Source: Acidobacteriota bacterium (GTDB taxonomy: Bacteria > Acidobacteriota > Thermoanaerobaculia > Gp7-AA8). From it: a DNA stretch of 64,000 nucleotides. The stretch's first letter is position 1, and each line of letters opens with the position of its first letter. Shown here piece after piece: positions 16,407 through 26,406 of this stretch. The position numbers and the translations under genes are program-made. The stretch is from positions 1 to 64,000 of the forward strand of contig JACPDH010000120.1 in assembly GCA_016184115.1 (NCBI GenBank), read 5' to 3'. The notes under the pieces were generated by a model. The model did not search any database. It was not told where the DNA came from and worked only from the letters and a program-made list of their open reading frames with translations.

Positions 16407-18349
16407 CAAGCCCCATCCCGCTCCGCCGACACCCGGTCCCACTTCGTGTAGAGAGCATCGAGCTGTCTCCGGATCTCGCCAAGCTCGGCCTGGACCGCGC
16501 GCGTCTTCTCGCCATCTCGATAGATCTCTTCGCTGCAGAGGGCGAGGTCGTGCATTTCTTTTTCCGATTCGAGCTTTGCGATGAGAGATTCGACCTGCGC
16601 GATCTCGTCGTCGAGCTTGCGCAGCCGGCGGTCGCGCGCGCGCTGCTCCTGCCGGTCGAGCTGCGCCTTCGGCTGCTGCTGCGATGGAGCAGGCTTCGCG
16701 GCCTTCGCCGCCTGGCCGGGCGCGGGGGCTGGTGCCGCCGTGGCCGCTTCCTGCGCGGCGATCCGCGCGCGGACCTCACTGTAATTGCCGGGGAAGATCT
16801 CCGCTTCGCCGTCCTCGACGGCAATGATCTGCTGCGCGACGCGGTCAACGAAGTAGCGGTCGTGCGAGACGACGACGAGTGTGCCGGAGAACTGCTCGAT
16901 CGCCTCTTCGAGCGCCTCGCGCGTGTAAACGTCGAGATGGTTCGTGGGCTCGTCGAGCAGTAGAACGTTGCCTCCGGCGTGCATGATCTTTGCGAGTGCG
17001 AGGCGGCCCTTCTCGCCACCCGAGAGCGCTGCGACCTTTTTGTAGACGTCGTCGCCGAAAAACGAGAAGCGCGCGAGGTAGCTTCGAACCTCTTCCTCCG
17101 TCTGCCCGTGATCGAGATCCCAGACTTCGTCGATCACCTGCTTCGACGGCGTGAGGTCGCCGAGCGACTGGTCGTAGTAACCGATTTGAACATTCGCACC
17201 GAGGCGTACGTCACCCGAGAGCGGCGCGAGCCGGCCGGCCAGGGTTTTGAGGAGCGTCGATTTCCCCGATCCGTTAGGCCCCATGATGGCGTAGCGCTCG
17301 CTGCGCCGCATGACCGCGCTGAAGCCGTGGACGATCGCCCGGCCGGGGTAGCCCGCGTCGAGCTTCTCGGCGGTGAGTGCGATCGCCGTCGAGCGCGGCC
17401 CGGCGTCGAGGCGGAACTTCGCGAGCGTTTCGTCGTGCTCCGGCCTCTCGACTTCGTCGAGCTTGTCGAGCATCTTGCGCCGCGACTGCGCCTGCTTCGT
17501 CTTCTGCCCGGCAATGTTTCGCCGGATGAAGTCCTCGGTGCGTTCGATCATCTCCTGTTGCCGCTCGTACTCCACGCGCATCCGTTCCATTCGTTCGGCG
17601 CGCTGTGCGACGAACTTGTCGTAGTTGCCGTGGTAGACGACGAGCTCGCCGTGTGCTAGCTCGACGATCCGGTCGACCGTCCGGTTGAGGAATGTCCGAT
17701 CGTGCGAAATGAGGAGAAAGCTCCCTTTGAACGAGGAGAGAAACTCTTCGAGGAACTCGATTCCGGCGAGGTCGAGATGGTTCGTGGGCTCGTCGAGTAG
17801 AAGGACGTCAGCGTTTGAGAGAAGAAGGCGCGCGAGCATCGCGCGATTCTGTTGGCCGCCGCTCATCTCGCCGATCGGGCGCGGCCAATCGGCTTTCGCG
17901 AATCCGATACCCATGAGTACGCGCTCGACTTCGGCGTGGACTGTGTAGCCGTTCTCGTGCTCGTACTCGTGCTGCAGTTCGGCGTACTTCGCCAGGAGAC
18001 GGTCGTGCTCGTTGCCGGCCGTGTCTGCGAGCCGGTGCTCGATCTCGCGCATCCGCGCCTCGAGCCGCAACACCTTTTCGAAGGCAGAGAGGACGAAGTC
18101 GAAGAGTGGAGTCGCAGGATCGGACGACATGTGCTGGCCGAGATGCCCGAACGTGACTCCATTCGCCTTCGTGATCGAGCCTCGGTCGGCCTCTTCGAGG
18201 CCGAGCAGCAGGCGGAAAAGGGTCGTCTTGCCGGCACCATTGCGGCCGACGAGGCCGACGCGCTCGCCCGGGTTGTGCTGCCAGGTCGCGCCGGCAAGTA
18301 CGTCGTGCGGACCGTACGATTTGTGAATGTCGTCGAGTCTGTAGAGCAT
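16406..18349 (-). CDS. ABC-F family ATPase (Uup/EttA type)
   Basis: A 647-aa soluble protein with two ABC domains and no membrane part. Domain 1 has GRNGAGKTT, SGGQQNRA and VLLLDEPTNHLD; domain 2 has GPNGSGKST, LSGGEKGR and a second DEPTNHLD. The linker (about 240-320) is charged and helical, and the C-terminal 110 residues form a coiled coil (RRLRKLDDEIAQVESLIAKLESE) as in Uup. Such proteins act on the ribosome. ATG 18349 (MLYRLDDIHKSYG) is the family-like start; the frame upstream is a shadow. It lies 61 bases after the histidine kinase gene on the same strand. Confidence 0.9.
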   Translation of the reverse strand: MLYRLDDIHKSYGPHDVLAGATWQHNPGERVGLVGRNGAGKTTLFRLLLGLEEADRGSITKANGVTFGHLGQHMSSDPATPLFDFVLSAFEKVLRLEARMREIEHRLADTAGNEHDRLLAKYAELQHEYEHENGYTVHAEVERVLMGIGFAKADWPRPIGEMSGGQQNRAMLARLLLSNADVLLLDEPTNHLDLAGIEFLEEFLSSFKGSFLLISHDRTFLNRTVDRIVELAHGELVVYHGNYDKFVAQRAERMERMRVEYERQQEMIERTEDFIRRNIAGQKTKQAQSRRKMLDKLDEVERPEHDETLAKFRLDAGPRSTAIALTAEKLDAGYPGRAIVHGFSAVMRRSERYAIMGPNGSGKSTLLKTLAGRLAPLSGDVRLGANVQIGYYDQSLGDLTPSKQVIDEVWDLDHGQTEEEVRSYLARFSFFGDDVYKKVAALSGGEKGRLALAKIMHAGGNVLLLDEPTNHLDVYTREALEEAIEQFSGTLVVVSHDRYFVDRVAQQIIAVEDGEAEIFPGNYSEVRARIAAQEAATAAPAPAPGQAAKAAKPAPSQQQPKAQLDRQEQRARDRRLRKLDDEIAQVESLIAKLESEKEMHDLALCSEEIYRDGEKTRAVQAELGEIRRQLDALYTKWDRVSAERDGA

Positions 18350-18410
18350 CCGGCGGGGAGAAACGCGGAGCGGCGCGGGAACAATCCAGCACGCGCACTC
18401 GAGTGGTGAA

Positions 18411-21400
18411 TCAGGGAGCGGTCTGGTCGTGCGGCGCTGCGAGAGGAACGTGCCTGCAGGGAAGGACGACGATGAACGTACTCCCTTCACCGACGGCGCT
18501 CTCCACCCGAATCGTGCCGCGATGCATCTCGACGAACCGCTTCACGAGGGCGAGCCCCAGGCCGGTGCCCTGCGGCCGCTGGCGCTTCCCGTAGACTTGC
18601 CGGAACTCCTGGAAGATCGCCTCGTGGTCCTTCGGATCGATGCCGACGCCGCGGTCGATCACCCGGACCTCGATCGAATCCTCGCCGCCGTGGCTGTCGG
18701 CAGGGGCAACTCGTCGTGCGGCGATCGTGACCGTGGCTCCCTCGGAAGAGAACTTCACCGCGTTCGAGGCAAGGTTGTAGACGATCTGTTTGAAGATCGT
18801 CGGATCCGCCTCGATCGTTGGCATGTCGTCCGGCACCTGCACGTCGATCGTGACGCGACTCTGCGTGGTGACTCCCTTCATCACCATGCATATCCCGATG
18901 ATCGTGTCACGAAGCGGGATCGTCTCGGGCAGGAGCTCCATCTTTCCCGCCTCGATCTTCGAGAGGTCGAGGATGTTGTTGATGATGCCGAGAAGGTAGA
19001 CGCCCGACGAGTGAATGTTGTCGAGGAATTTGACGAATCGAGGCTCGAGCTTGTTGCGCGTCTGCGCGAGCACGATGTCGGAGAACCCGATGATCGCGTT
19101 GAGCGGAGTTCGGAGCTCGTGGCTCGTCGTCGCAAGGAACGTGCTCTTGGCGCGGTTGGCGTCCTCAGCCTCCGCGAGCGCGACCTCGGTCATCTTCTCG
19201 TGTCGCTCTGCTTCGCGTTTCGCTTCCTCCGCGGCCTGGAGTGCTCGCTCGGTGCGAGCCTTTTCTTCGCTGATCTGTCGCGTGCGGTCGTCGACGAGCT
19301 TCTCGAGAAGGATCGCACGGGATCGCGTCAAGTGGAGTCTGACGACGTGACTCGACACGAGAAGCCCGATAACGGCGACCGCGCAGAGTGCGATGAACCA
19401 GGGCGACTCCCAGACGCTCGGCCGGAGGACGAGTGGCAGCTCCGTCGTCTGCCACGAACGGCCGTCGGTCGACGACGCGAGGACGAATCGATACGATCCC
19501 GCGGGCAGGTTCGTGTACGAGACTGCGCGTCCATCTCCCGGAATCCAGTCGCGATCGTATCCGTCGAGAAGGTACCGGAACCGGAGGCGCTCGGGTGCCG
19601 CAAACGCGAGGCCGCTGAACTCGAACTCGATGCGCTCGGTGCCTGGCGGGAGGGCCATGAGGTCACGGCGCTCGACAGGCGAGCCGTTCACCGCGACCGA
19701 CTCGATCACAGGAGGACGCTGCGGCGGTGGGGCCGCGGGAAGAGAGGACAGCGCCGACACGCCATTCGCTGTCGCGAACCAGACGCGCCCGTCGCGTGAT
19801 CGGAACGCAGTCGGGTCGCCATTTCCGTTGCACTGCCGGCTGCCGAGACCGTCGCTTTCGTCGAAGCCGGCCGCGCTGAGCTGCGCGAGCGTTCCATTCG
19901 CAACGGCCTCGAGCTCGCTGCGCTCGAGACGGAACGCGCCCCGAGACGTGCCGATCCAGAGCCCTCCTTTCAGGTCCGCAGTGATCGACTGGATCTTGTC
20001 GTTCGGGAGGCCGTCGCGACGCGTGAAGACATGCGCCTGATCGCGACGAAAGCGGATGAGCCCGTCGCCGTCCGTGGCGATCCAGAGCGTTCCGTCGTCG
20101 TCTGCGTGGAGCGCAAAGAGATGATTCGACGGGAACTGTCTCGGTGCCGAATGAAGCTTGAACGCGGTACCGTCAAACTCGCCGAGACCTGCGCCAGTCG
20201 CGACCCAGATCGTTCCGTCGGGCGTCTCCGCGATTGCGATCGCATAGTCGGGGCCTAACCCACCTCGTCCCGCATAGCTCTCGATCGAGCCGTCGGGAAA
20301 GATCCTGTTGACGCCGTAGTCGGTCGCGACCCAGAGGGCGCCGCGCCGGTCGGCGTGAATCGCGCGCACGCCGTTGCTCGACAGGCCGTCGGCCGCGGTG
20401 AGGAGTGTCGTCCGGCCTCGATCGACGTGGTAGAGGCCCCGAGGAGTGCCGAACCACATGCTCCCGTCGGGGTGCTGTTCGATCGCGAGCACGTACTCCT
20501 TTGCAAGACGGGAATCGGATGACGCTACCCACGCCGTGCCGTTCCAGCGGCTCAGCCCGCTCGCGGTACCCGCCCAGAGCGTCCCGTCACGGTCTTCGAA
20601 CAGGGCCCGGGCGAAGTCGTTGCCAAGACCCTCGCGCTCGGTCCAGTTGACGAACGCGCCGGCGTGGAGCATTTCGAGACCGCGGTTCGAGCCGATCCAG
20701 AGGTTTCCCGCCTCGTCTTCGAAGATCGCGCGAACGGTCGGGTTTAGAAGCCCGTCATAGATCCCGTAGGCGGATACGCGCTCGCCGCTCATTCGAAACA
20801 GGCCGCTGCTGTAGGTGCCGACCCAGATGTTTCCGTCGCGGTCACGCCGAAGCGCGGTGATTTGATCGTCGGGGATGCCTTCGACGCGCCGGATTCGCCC
20901 GTTCTCGATTCGTTGAAGTCCGGCGGTCGTCCCGATGAATGCGGCGCCATTCCCATCTTCGAGCAGGGTGACGACGGTGTCACTCGCCAAACCGTCAGCG
21001 GTCGTGAAGACCGTGACGTGACCGTCGTGGTACCGGACAAGGCCCGCTTTTGCGGTGGCGATCCAGAGGCTCCCGTCGCGGTCGGCAGCGAGCGCGTTGA
21101 GCAGGTCGTTAGGCAGCGCGAGCTTCATTCGCTCCGCGTGTCCGTCGACGACGCGCGTGAGCCCTCCCCAGGAGGCGATCCAGATCGTGCCGTCGGCGGT
21201 CTGTTCGATCGCGTTCACGAGCTCGTCGGCGACTCCAGCCTCGGGGAGCTTGTGGAATACACCATCCCGGTAGGTCACGACTCCCGTCGAGGTGCCGAGC
21301 CAGAGTGTGTTGTCGCTCGTCCTATGAAGGCAAAGTACGCTGCTGCTCGCGAGCTCGGCGGCGTGCTCGCGGTCGAACACGCGAAAGCGCTCGCCGTTGA

Positions 21401-21665
21401 ACCGCACGAGCCCTTCGTAGGTTGCAAGCCAAAGGTAGCCGTCGGCGGTTTGCGCGACTCCTCGGACGGTTCCGTGCGGTAGGCCGTCGCGCACCGTCCA
21501 GCTCTTCCGCACGTATTGCGAGATCGCGCGGTCTGACGGAAGCGCGAGCGCGGTCGACGCAGAGAGCAGGAGAGATACCGCGAGGGCGAAGGGAACACAC
21601 GATCCCGTTCGCGTGCGTTCTGCGCGCGAGACGAGGCTCGGAGGAAAGGATTTCGGCTGTCCCAA
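18411..21665 (-). CDS. Beta-propeller sensor histidine kinase (Reg_prop, Y_Y_Y, HisKA, HATPase)
   Basis: A 1084-aa membrane sensor. After a signal peptide (FALAVSLLLSASTALA) come about 14 propeller blades of the two-component-propeller type (DGTLWLGT, GNLWIGS, GAFVNW), a Y_Y_Y domain (RFRYLLDGYDRDW...YTNLPAGSYRF), one membrane segment (WFIALCAVAVIGLLVSS), a coiled coil, HisKA (SHELRTPLNAIIGFSD) and an ATPase with N box NLASNAVKFS and GTGLGLALVKRF. There is no receiver domain, so the partner regulator lies elsewhere. I chose TTG 21665 (AGGGA just upstream); an in-frame ATG at 21740 would put 25 extra residues before the signal peptide and lies upstream of a likely promoter. Family members often sense polysaccharides, which is not proven here. 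Confidence 0.9.
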   Translation of the reverse strand: MGQPKSFPPSLVSRAERTRTGSCVPFALAVSLLLSASTALALPSDRAISQYVRKSWTVRDGLPHGTVRGVAQTADGYLWLATYEGLVRFNGERFRVFDREHAAELASSSVLCLHRTSDNTLWLGTSTGVVTYRDGVFHKLPEAGVADELVNAIEQTADGTIWIASWGGLTRVVDGHAERMKLALPNDLLNALAADRDGSLWIATAKAGLVRYHDGHVTVFTTADGLASDTVVTLLEDGNGAAFIGTTAGLQRIENGRIRRVEGIPDDQITALRRDRDGNIWVGTYSSGLFRMSGERVSAYGIYDGLLNPTVRAIFEDEAGNLWIGSNRGLEMLHAGAFVNWTEREGLGNDFARALFEDRDGTLWAGTASGLSRWNGTAWVASSDSRLAKEYVLAIEQHPDGSMWFGTPRGLYHVDRGRTTLLTAADGLSSNGVRAIHADRRGALWVATDYGVNRIFPDGSIESYAGRGGLGPDYAIAIAETPDGTIWVATGAGLGEFDGTAFKLHSAPRQFPSNHLFALHADDDGTLWIATDGDGLIRFRRDQAHVFTRRDGLPNDKIQSITADLKGGLWIGTSRGAFRLERSELEAVANGTLAQLSAAGFDESDGLGSRQCNGNGDPTAFRSRDGRVWFATANGVSALSSLPAAPPPQRPPVIESVAVNGSPVERRDLMALPPGTERIEFEFSGLAFAAPERLRFRYLLDGYDRDWIPGDGRAVSYTNLPAGSYRFVLASSTDGRSWQTTELPLVLRPSVWESPWFIALCAVAVIGLLVSSHVVRLHLTRSRAILLEKLVDDRTRQISEEKARTERALQAAEEAKREAERHEKMTEVALAEAEDANRAKSTFLATTSHELRTPLNAIIGFSDIVLAQTRNKLEPRFVKFLDNIHSSGVYLLGIINNILDLSKIEAGKMELLPETIPLRDTIIGICMVMKGVTTQSRVTIDVQVPDDMPTIEADPTIFKQIVYNLASNAVKFSSEGATVTIAARRVAPADSHGGEDSIEVRVIDRGVGIDPKDHEAIFQEFRQVYGKRQRPQGTGLGLALVKRFVEMHRGTIRVESAVGEGSTFIVVLPCRHVPLAAPHDQTAP

Positions 21666-21681
21666 CGCGTCCCTTCGACTG

Positions 21682-21710
21682 ACAGTAAGGCCATCGAATC
21701 GCGAGGTCAA
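21682..21710 (-). promoter_or_regulatory. Possible promoter of the propeller histidine kinase
   Basis: On the minus strand TTGACC (21710-21705) and TACTGT (21687-21682) are 17 bases apart. Transcription would start near 21675, upstream of TTG 21665 and downstream of ATG 21740, which supports the shorter protein. The -10 box matches consensus at only three positions. Confidence 0.35.
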
Positions 21711-21754
21711 CGGTGTCACCGGTTTCCCGCCGCGCGGCATGCTAACCTTTCGCC

Positions 21755-22477
21755 ATGCGTCTCGCCGTCAACATCGACCACGTCGCCACTGTTCGCCAGG
21801 CCCGCAAGGCCGAAGAGCCCGATCCCGTGACTGCCGCCGCGCTCGCCGAGCTCGCCGGTGCGCAGGGCATCACGATTCACCTACGAGGCGATCGTCGCCA
21901 CATCCAGGACCGCGATGTGGAGTTGCTCCGCCGAACGATCGCCACCCGATTGAACGTCGAAATGGCGGGTACGCGCGAGATGGTCCGCATCGCGCAGTCG
22001 TTCAAGCCTGACCAGGTGACGCTCGTTCCCGAGCGCCGCGACGAGCTCACGACCGAAGGCGGGCTCGATGTCATGCTGCACGCCGGTTCGCTCGAAGTCG
22101 TCGTCAAGGAGCTGAAGGACGCGGCGATCGACGTCTCTGTCTTCGTCGACCCAGATCTCGAGCAGATCCGCGCGTGTCACAAGCTCGGTGTGCCGGTCAT
22201 CGAGATCAACACCGGAAAATACGCCGACAACTGGAAGTCGCCGCGGGCGGCCGCGGAGCTCGAGAAGATCACGAATGCGGCAAGGGGTGCGAAGAAGCTC
22301 GGGCTCCGCGTACTTGCGGGGCACGGACTGACGTACCGCAACGTCGACGCGATCGCGCGCATCCCGGAGATCGAAGAGCTCAACATCGGCCACTCGATCA
22401 TTGCCCGTGCGGTTCTCGTGGGCCTCGAGCGCGCAGTGCGCGAAATGGCGGAGCTGCTGCAAAGGCCGAGAAGCTGA
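21755..22477 (+). CDS. pdxJ: Pyridoxine 5'-phosphate synthase
   Basis: Condenses 3-amino-2-oxopropyl phosphate with deoxyxylulose 5-phosphate to form pyridoxine phosphate. The 240-aa TIM barrel shows the family blocks [66 protein letters not shown] and [11 protein letters not shown], including the catalytic Glu and His. It diverges from the sensor kinase. The partner enzyme PdxA is also in this window at 31374, and Dxr, which uses the same deoxyxylulose phosphate, at 47706. Confidence 0.97.
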   Translation: MRLAVNIDHVATVRQARKAEEPDPVTAAALAELAGAQGITIHLRGDRRHIQDRDVELLRRTIATRLNVEMAGTREMVRIAQSFKPDQVTLVPERRDELTTEGGLDVMLHAGSLEVVVKELKDAAIDVSVFVDPDLEQIRACHKLGVPVIEINTGKYADNWKSPRAAAELEKITNAARGAKKLGLRVLAGHGLTYRNVDAIARIPEIEELNIGHSIIARAVLVGLERAVREMAELLQRPRS

Positions 22478-22493
22478 CGAGGCAGGTCTGACC

Positions 22494-24452
22494 TCAAACC
22501 TGCTTCAACGCCATCCTTGCTTCCCGCTGCTCGTCCCGGCTGAGTGGTCGCGACGAGAAACGATCGCGCTCGTAGAGCTCGAGGATGCGCTCCACGACTC
22601 GTGCCGACGGGGCGAGATTGCGGCGGACGAGCGTGACGACTTCCGCGCTCGTCGTCGAGGGTGCGACGACGATGCCTGCCTTTGCGAGTCTCCTTGCGAG
22701 CAGGTCGAATAGCGTTAGGCGGAGGCGGCGTCGGAGCGCTAGGGCTACGATGAGCGCGCCCGCGACGACCGCAGCGACGATCAGGATAGGGCGGAGTTGC
22801 GATGCGATTCCGAAGCCACCGCGAATCGCGGCGATCGCATCGCGCGCGGCGTAAAACGCCGAGGCAATGAGGTTGACCTGGTCGGAGAGGCCGAATGTGA
22901 GGATGTAGCGGTCCCAGAAGAAGTTGATCGACTCTGCGACCGCGGACACGTATGCCAGTACGACGTTAGGCTGATCCGCGCCTGGGCGCAGGTCGGAGGG
23001 CGTCGGGTCCCAGGTCGTCCAGCGCTCGCCGTCCCACATCTCGACCCACGCGTGCGCATCGCGTTGTCGAATGACGAAGTAGCCGCCGAATGGATTGTAT
23101 TCGCCCCCATAGAAACCGCCAGCGATGCGCGCCGGTACGCCGCGCGCCGCGAGGAGCAGCACCATGCCCGCCGCGAAGTGTTCACAGTGGCCTCGGCGCT
23201 CGCGCAACAGGAAGTCCTCGACTCCGACGGGCTCGCCGAGATTGACCGGGCTCGGAACGTAGGCGAAGTTCGCTGACAGGTGTGATTCGATCACGGCGGC
23301 GTTCTCGCGCGGTGTGGTCGCGTTGCGTGCGATGCTGTCCGCGAGCGCTCGGATTCCGTCGGGTACTTCGTATGTCGGAAGGCGTCGCGGAGGAGCGATC
23401 GGGTCGATCGTTCCGCTCGCAGAGGCGGAGAAATCGATGAGGGCCTCTCCCGCTCCCGGGATCGTGTACGAACCCTGGTTAGGCCCCTCGATGAGAGCCC
23501 CGATGCCTCGAACCTGCCAGGTTCCGGTCGGGAGGAAGATCCGCTGGTTCTGTGCGACTGTGCGCATCTGCCTCACGACGATCGTGTGGCTGGCAGTGAC
23601 CGGGCGGGCGATGTCGAAGGCGCCCGACCCTGCGATCACTTGCGGCGATCGAACGGGTCGCGAGGTCCACCTGTCGCTGTTCCATCGATCGTAATGGCCG
23701 CCGCGAAGGCGGACTGGCAGAAACTCCGGCCCTGCCCCCGACGGCACCGTCACGCGTGCGACCACGCGCGGATCCGGTGTGATGACCTGCCCCTGGGAGA
23801 GGTCGATCGCGTCGGAAAATCCGGTCGACGCCCCTTGCGAAGCGAACCCGGTGCCGCGCACGAACGGGTTCCGTACGCGCGGCAGGAGAGGAAAGAACGC
23901 CGCGGCGGCGACGAACAGGATCACAACGTAGGCCGCGACGCTGCGGTTCATCGGGAGGTCGCGGGCGGTTGCGCCGACCAGTCGTGCCGACTCCTCGCGA
24001 CTGAGCACGACCAGTTGCCGGAGCAGCAGGTACGCCAGTCCTGCCACGAAGAGAATGATCGAGATGTGGGTCGAGGTAGCGATCGAGGCGAGCGCGATGA
24101 GGAAGATCACGAGGAGCCGCTGCAGCTGATTCTTCTCCGCGTCGCGGTCGACGGACTGGTATACCGCGATGAAGAAGAGCAGGTGTCCCGTCGCCCTGAT
24201 CAGGTTGTGCGAGATCGCGACGGCGTCGACGAAGTAGAAGAGGAGGTAGGCGACGCCGAGCAACCATAGCACCGCGTGAGGAAGTGACCCGGTCGGTCGG
24301 CTGACCTTCCACGCGAGGATGGCTCCAAGCACGAGGTGATAGAGGAGTACCGCGGGGATCGAAAGCGCGGCATTGAAATAGAGAGGTAGCGCCGCGACCA
24401 TCGCGAGCACGATCAGCTCAGCCTTACGCGGTGCGCGCGTCACGGTTTCCAC
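22494..24452 (-). CDS. TgpA-like membrane transglutaminase-domain protein
   Basis: A 652-aa protein with about six N-terminal membrane segments (residues 12-195), a periplasmic transglutaminase-like domain and another membrane segment near 540-560, then a cytoplasmic DUF4129-type tail. The catalytic triad is visible: Cys 423 in RRGHCEHFA, His 467 in RDAHAWVEMW and Asp 482 in WDPTPSD. It forms the common trio with DUF58 and MoxR proteins and overlaps the DUF58 gene by 29 bases (GTG start at 24452; GTG 24443 also possible). Substrate unknown; such systems are linked to envelope protein maturation. Confidence 0.88.
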   Translation of the reverse strand: METVTRAPRKAELIVLAMVAALPLYFNAALSIPAVLLYHLVLGAILAWKVSRPTGSLPHAVLWLLGVAYLLFYFVDAVAISHNLIRATGHLLFFIAVYQSVDRDAEKNQLQRLLVIFLIALASIATSTHISIILFVAGLAYLLLRQLVVLSREESARLVGATARDLPMNRSVAAYVVILFVAAAAFFPLLPRVRNPFVRGTGFASQGASTGFSDAIDLSQGQVITPDPRVVARVTVPSGAGPEFLPVRLRGGHYDRWNSDRWTSRPVRSPQVIAGSGAFDIARPVTASHTIVVRQMRTVAQNQRIFLPTGTWQVRGIGALIEGPNQGSYTIPGAGEALIDFSASASGTIDPIAPPRRLPTYEVPDGIRALADSIARNATTPRENAAVIESHLSANFAYVPSPVNLGEPVGVEDFLLRERRGHCEHFAAGMVLLLAARGVPARIAGGFYGGEYNPFGGYFVIRQRDAHAWVEMWDGERWTTWDPTPSDLRPGADQPNVVLAYVSAVAESINFFWDRYILTFGLSDQVNLIASAFYAARDAIAAIRGGFGIASQLRPILIVAAVVAGALIVALALRRRLRLTLFDLLARRLAKAGIVVAPSTTSAEVVTLVRRNLAPSARVVERILELYERDRFSSRPLSRDEQREARMALKQV

Positions 24453-25422
24453 TCCTCAATGAATAGAGAATGACACCGGTTCCGGAGAAGGGCGTCGGCG
24501 TCTCCGACTGCGGTTCGACGAGCGCCAGCGCCTCGTACGCCGAGATTCCTCGGTCCGTCTGTCCGACGAGCGACGCCTGGCGGCCGAGATGAAAGTGGAC
24601 GTCGTAGCCGCGATCGAGCGCATTGCGAACTGCCGTCGCCGCCTCGCTCACGATCTGTTCGAATCGTTCGCGAGCGTCGGTTGACGGCATGAACGGGTCG
24701 AACGTGATCGCGACGATCGGATTCGCGTCTTGCTGCGACTGCTTCATCACCCACCGCCCGATGCTCGCTGACTTCTTCCAGTGGACGTGACGGAGCGAAT
24801 CGCCGCGCACGTACTCTCGGAACGCGAAGATCTCGGTGCCGGGTCCTGCGGCGTTTCGAGGGCTGCGCTCGCCGAGGGTCGGCGCAAAGTCGTCGCGAAG
24901 CGTCTCGTCGGGGAGCAGACGCGGAAAAACGACGGCGCTTCCCGACAGTTTCGCCCGGCGCTTCTTGGTGAAGAGACCGAACGGGAATCGCGTGTAGAGG
25001 TCGACGCGCGTAAGGCTCACGCGGCCGCGCCTCTCGAAGAGAAACGTCGCGGTGATCTCCACCGTACCGCGCCGCTCTACGATCGGTACGAATACCGGCT
25101 CTGCGAGGTGTGGACCCGTGACGAGCAGGTCGCGTACGGTCCAGAGCCGGCTCCGGTTGCGCAGGCGCAGCGAACCGGTCGCGGGCTTTCCTGCCCAGGC
25201 TTCGCCCAGGTGCGAGACTTCGACGTCGATCGAGCGAAGCCCGTCTTTCGACGCCATGCCGGAGACGATGAGCAGCCCGAGCATCGTCGACAGGGCGATG
25301 TAGAGAGAGTTGTTCCCGGTGTTGAGCGCGGCAAAGCCGATGACGAAGGTGAAGAGCAGGTAACTTCCGCCGACCTTCGTCAGTCTGACCACGCCCTCAA
25401 ACTCGAACGGGCGCCGCTGCAT
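24424..25422 (-). CDS. DUF58 domain protein
   Basis: A 332-aa protein with two N-terminal membrane segments (about 18-60) and a DUF58 core: FAFREYVRGDSLRHVHWKKSA is the signature, followed by a VWA-like fold (IVAITFDPFMPSTD). It usually partners a MoxR ATPase, which ends 3 bases upstream, and the transglutaminase downstream. The MoxR protein may act as a chaperone that activates or assembles it, a role known for some MoxR/VWA pairs and inferred here. Confidence 0.87.
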   Translation of the reverse strand: MQRRPFEFEGVVRLTKVGGSYLLFTFVIGFAALNTGNNSLYIALSTMLGLLIVSGMASKDGLRSIDVEVSHLGEAWAGKPATGSLRLRNRSRLWTVRDLLVTGPHLAEPVFVPIVERRGTVEITATFLFERRGRVSLTRVDLYTRFPFGLFTKKRRAKLSGSAVVFPRLLPDETLRDDFAPTLGERSPRNAAGPGTEIFAFREYVRGDSLRHVHWKKSASIGRWVMKQSQQDANPIVAITFDPFMPSTDARERFEQIVSEAATAVRNALDRGYDVHFHLGRQASLVGQTDRGISAYEALALVEPQSETPTPFSGTGVILYSLRSGNRDARTA

Positions 25423-25425
25423 CGA

Positions 25426-26406
25426 TCACCTCGGGACCGGGGTCTGCGAGACCAGCCTCTCGATCACTCTCGCCTCGGGCGTTAGGTCGCCGTGGCGTAC
25501 GTGACGCTCGTGGAGCACGACGCGGTGGGCGAGCACGGGGACCGCGAGACGCTTCACGTCGTCGGGCGTGACGAAGTCGCGCCCGTAGACCATCGCGAGG
25601 GCTTGCGAAGCGCGATAAAAGGTGAGCGAGCCGCGCGTCGAGACTCCGAGCGCGATCTCGGAGTCGTTGCGCGTCGCTTCGACGAGCGACATCAGGTAGT
25701 CGAGTAGCGCGTCACTGACGTGGATGTCCGATACGCGGTTCTGCAGCGCGAGAAGCTCCGCGGCGCTCAGCACCGGCTGTAGGTTCGCCAGCGCGTCCTC
25801 CGCACCCCCCGCCTTCAGCAACTCGCGCTCGTCGGTCTTGTTCGGATAGCCGATCGTCAACTTCATCAGGAAGCGGTCGAGCTGCGACTCGGGGAGAGGA
25901 TAGGTGCCGACGTGCTCGACCGGGTTCTGCGTCGCGACGACGACGAAGGGATCGGGGAGCGGGAGATGCTGCTTCTCGACCGTGACCGTTCCTTCGTTCA
26001 TCGCCTCGAGGAGCGCCGATTGCGTCTTCGGTGTCGCGCGGTTGATCTCGTCGGCGAGAAGAACGTTCGTGAACACGGGGCCGGAGAGGAATTCGAATTG
26101 TTGACGGTCCTGGTTGAACACCATCACGCCGACGATGTCGGATGGAAGCAGGTCGCTCGTGAACTGAATGCGCTGAAACTCGACCGATACCGAGCGGGCG
26201 AGCGCGTGAGCGAGCGTCGTCTTGCCGACGCCGGGAACGTCCTCGAGGAGGATATGGCCGCGCGCGAGCATCGATGCGATCGCGTAGCGGACGACCTCCG
26301 ACTTGCCGCGGATGACCCGCTCGATGTTTTCTTGCAGCGCCGCGACCTTCGCCGTTGCGTCGCTCGTCGTGATCGGTTTCGTCGTCATCGCGTGTATGGC
26401 GCTCAT
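25426..26406 (-). CDS. MoxR family AAA+ ATPase
   Basis: A 326-aa AAA+ ATPase. Walker A is VPGVGKTTL (about 57-65), Walker B is VLLADEINRATPKTQ, and sensor 1 is VVATQNPVEHVGTYPLPESQLDRF. It has the C-terminal lid with GVSTRGSLTFYRASQALA. The ATG at 26406 has GAGGAG 6 bases upstream. It begins the MoxR-DUF58-transglutaminase operon, separated from the ETF-QO gene by 366 bases holding repeats. Confidence 0.93.
   Translation of the reverse strand: MSAIHAMTTKPITTSDATAKVAALQENIERVIRGKSEVVRYAIASMLARGHILLEDVPGVGKTTLAHALARSVSVEFQRIQFTSDLLPSDIVGVMVFNQDRQQFEFLSGPVFTNVLLADEINRATPKTQSALLEAMNEGTVTVEKQHLPLPDPFVVVATQNPVEHVGTYPLPESQLDRFLMKLTIGYPNKTDERELLKAGGAEDALANLQPVLSAAELLALQNRVSDIHVSDALLDYLMSLVEATRNDSEIALGVSTRGSLTFYRASQALAMVYGRDFVTPDDVKRLAVPVLAHRVVLHERHVRHGDLTPEARVIERLVSQTPVPR

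Noticed and set aside
18429-19799. 456-aa plus-strand open frame
   Set aside because: Antisense to the histidine kinase catalytic domains, with shadow-like composition.
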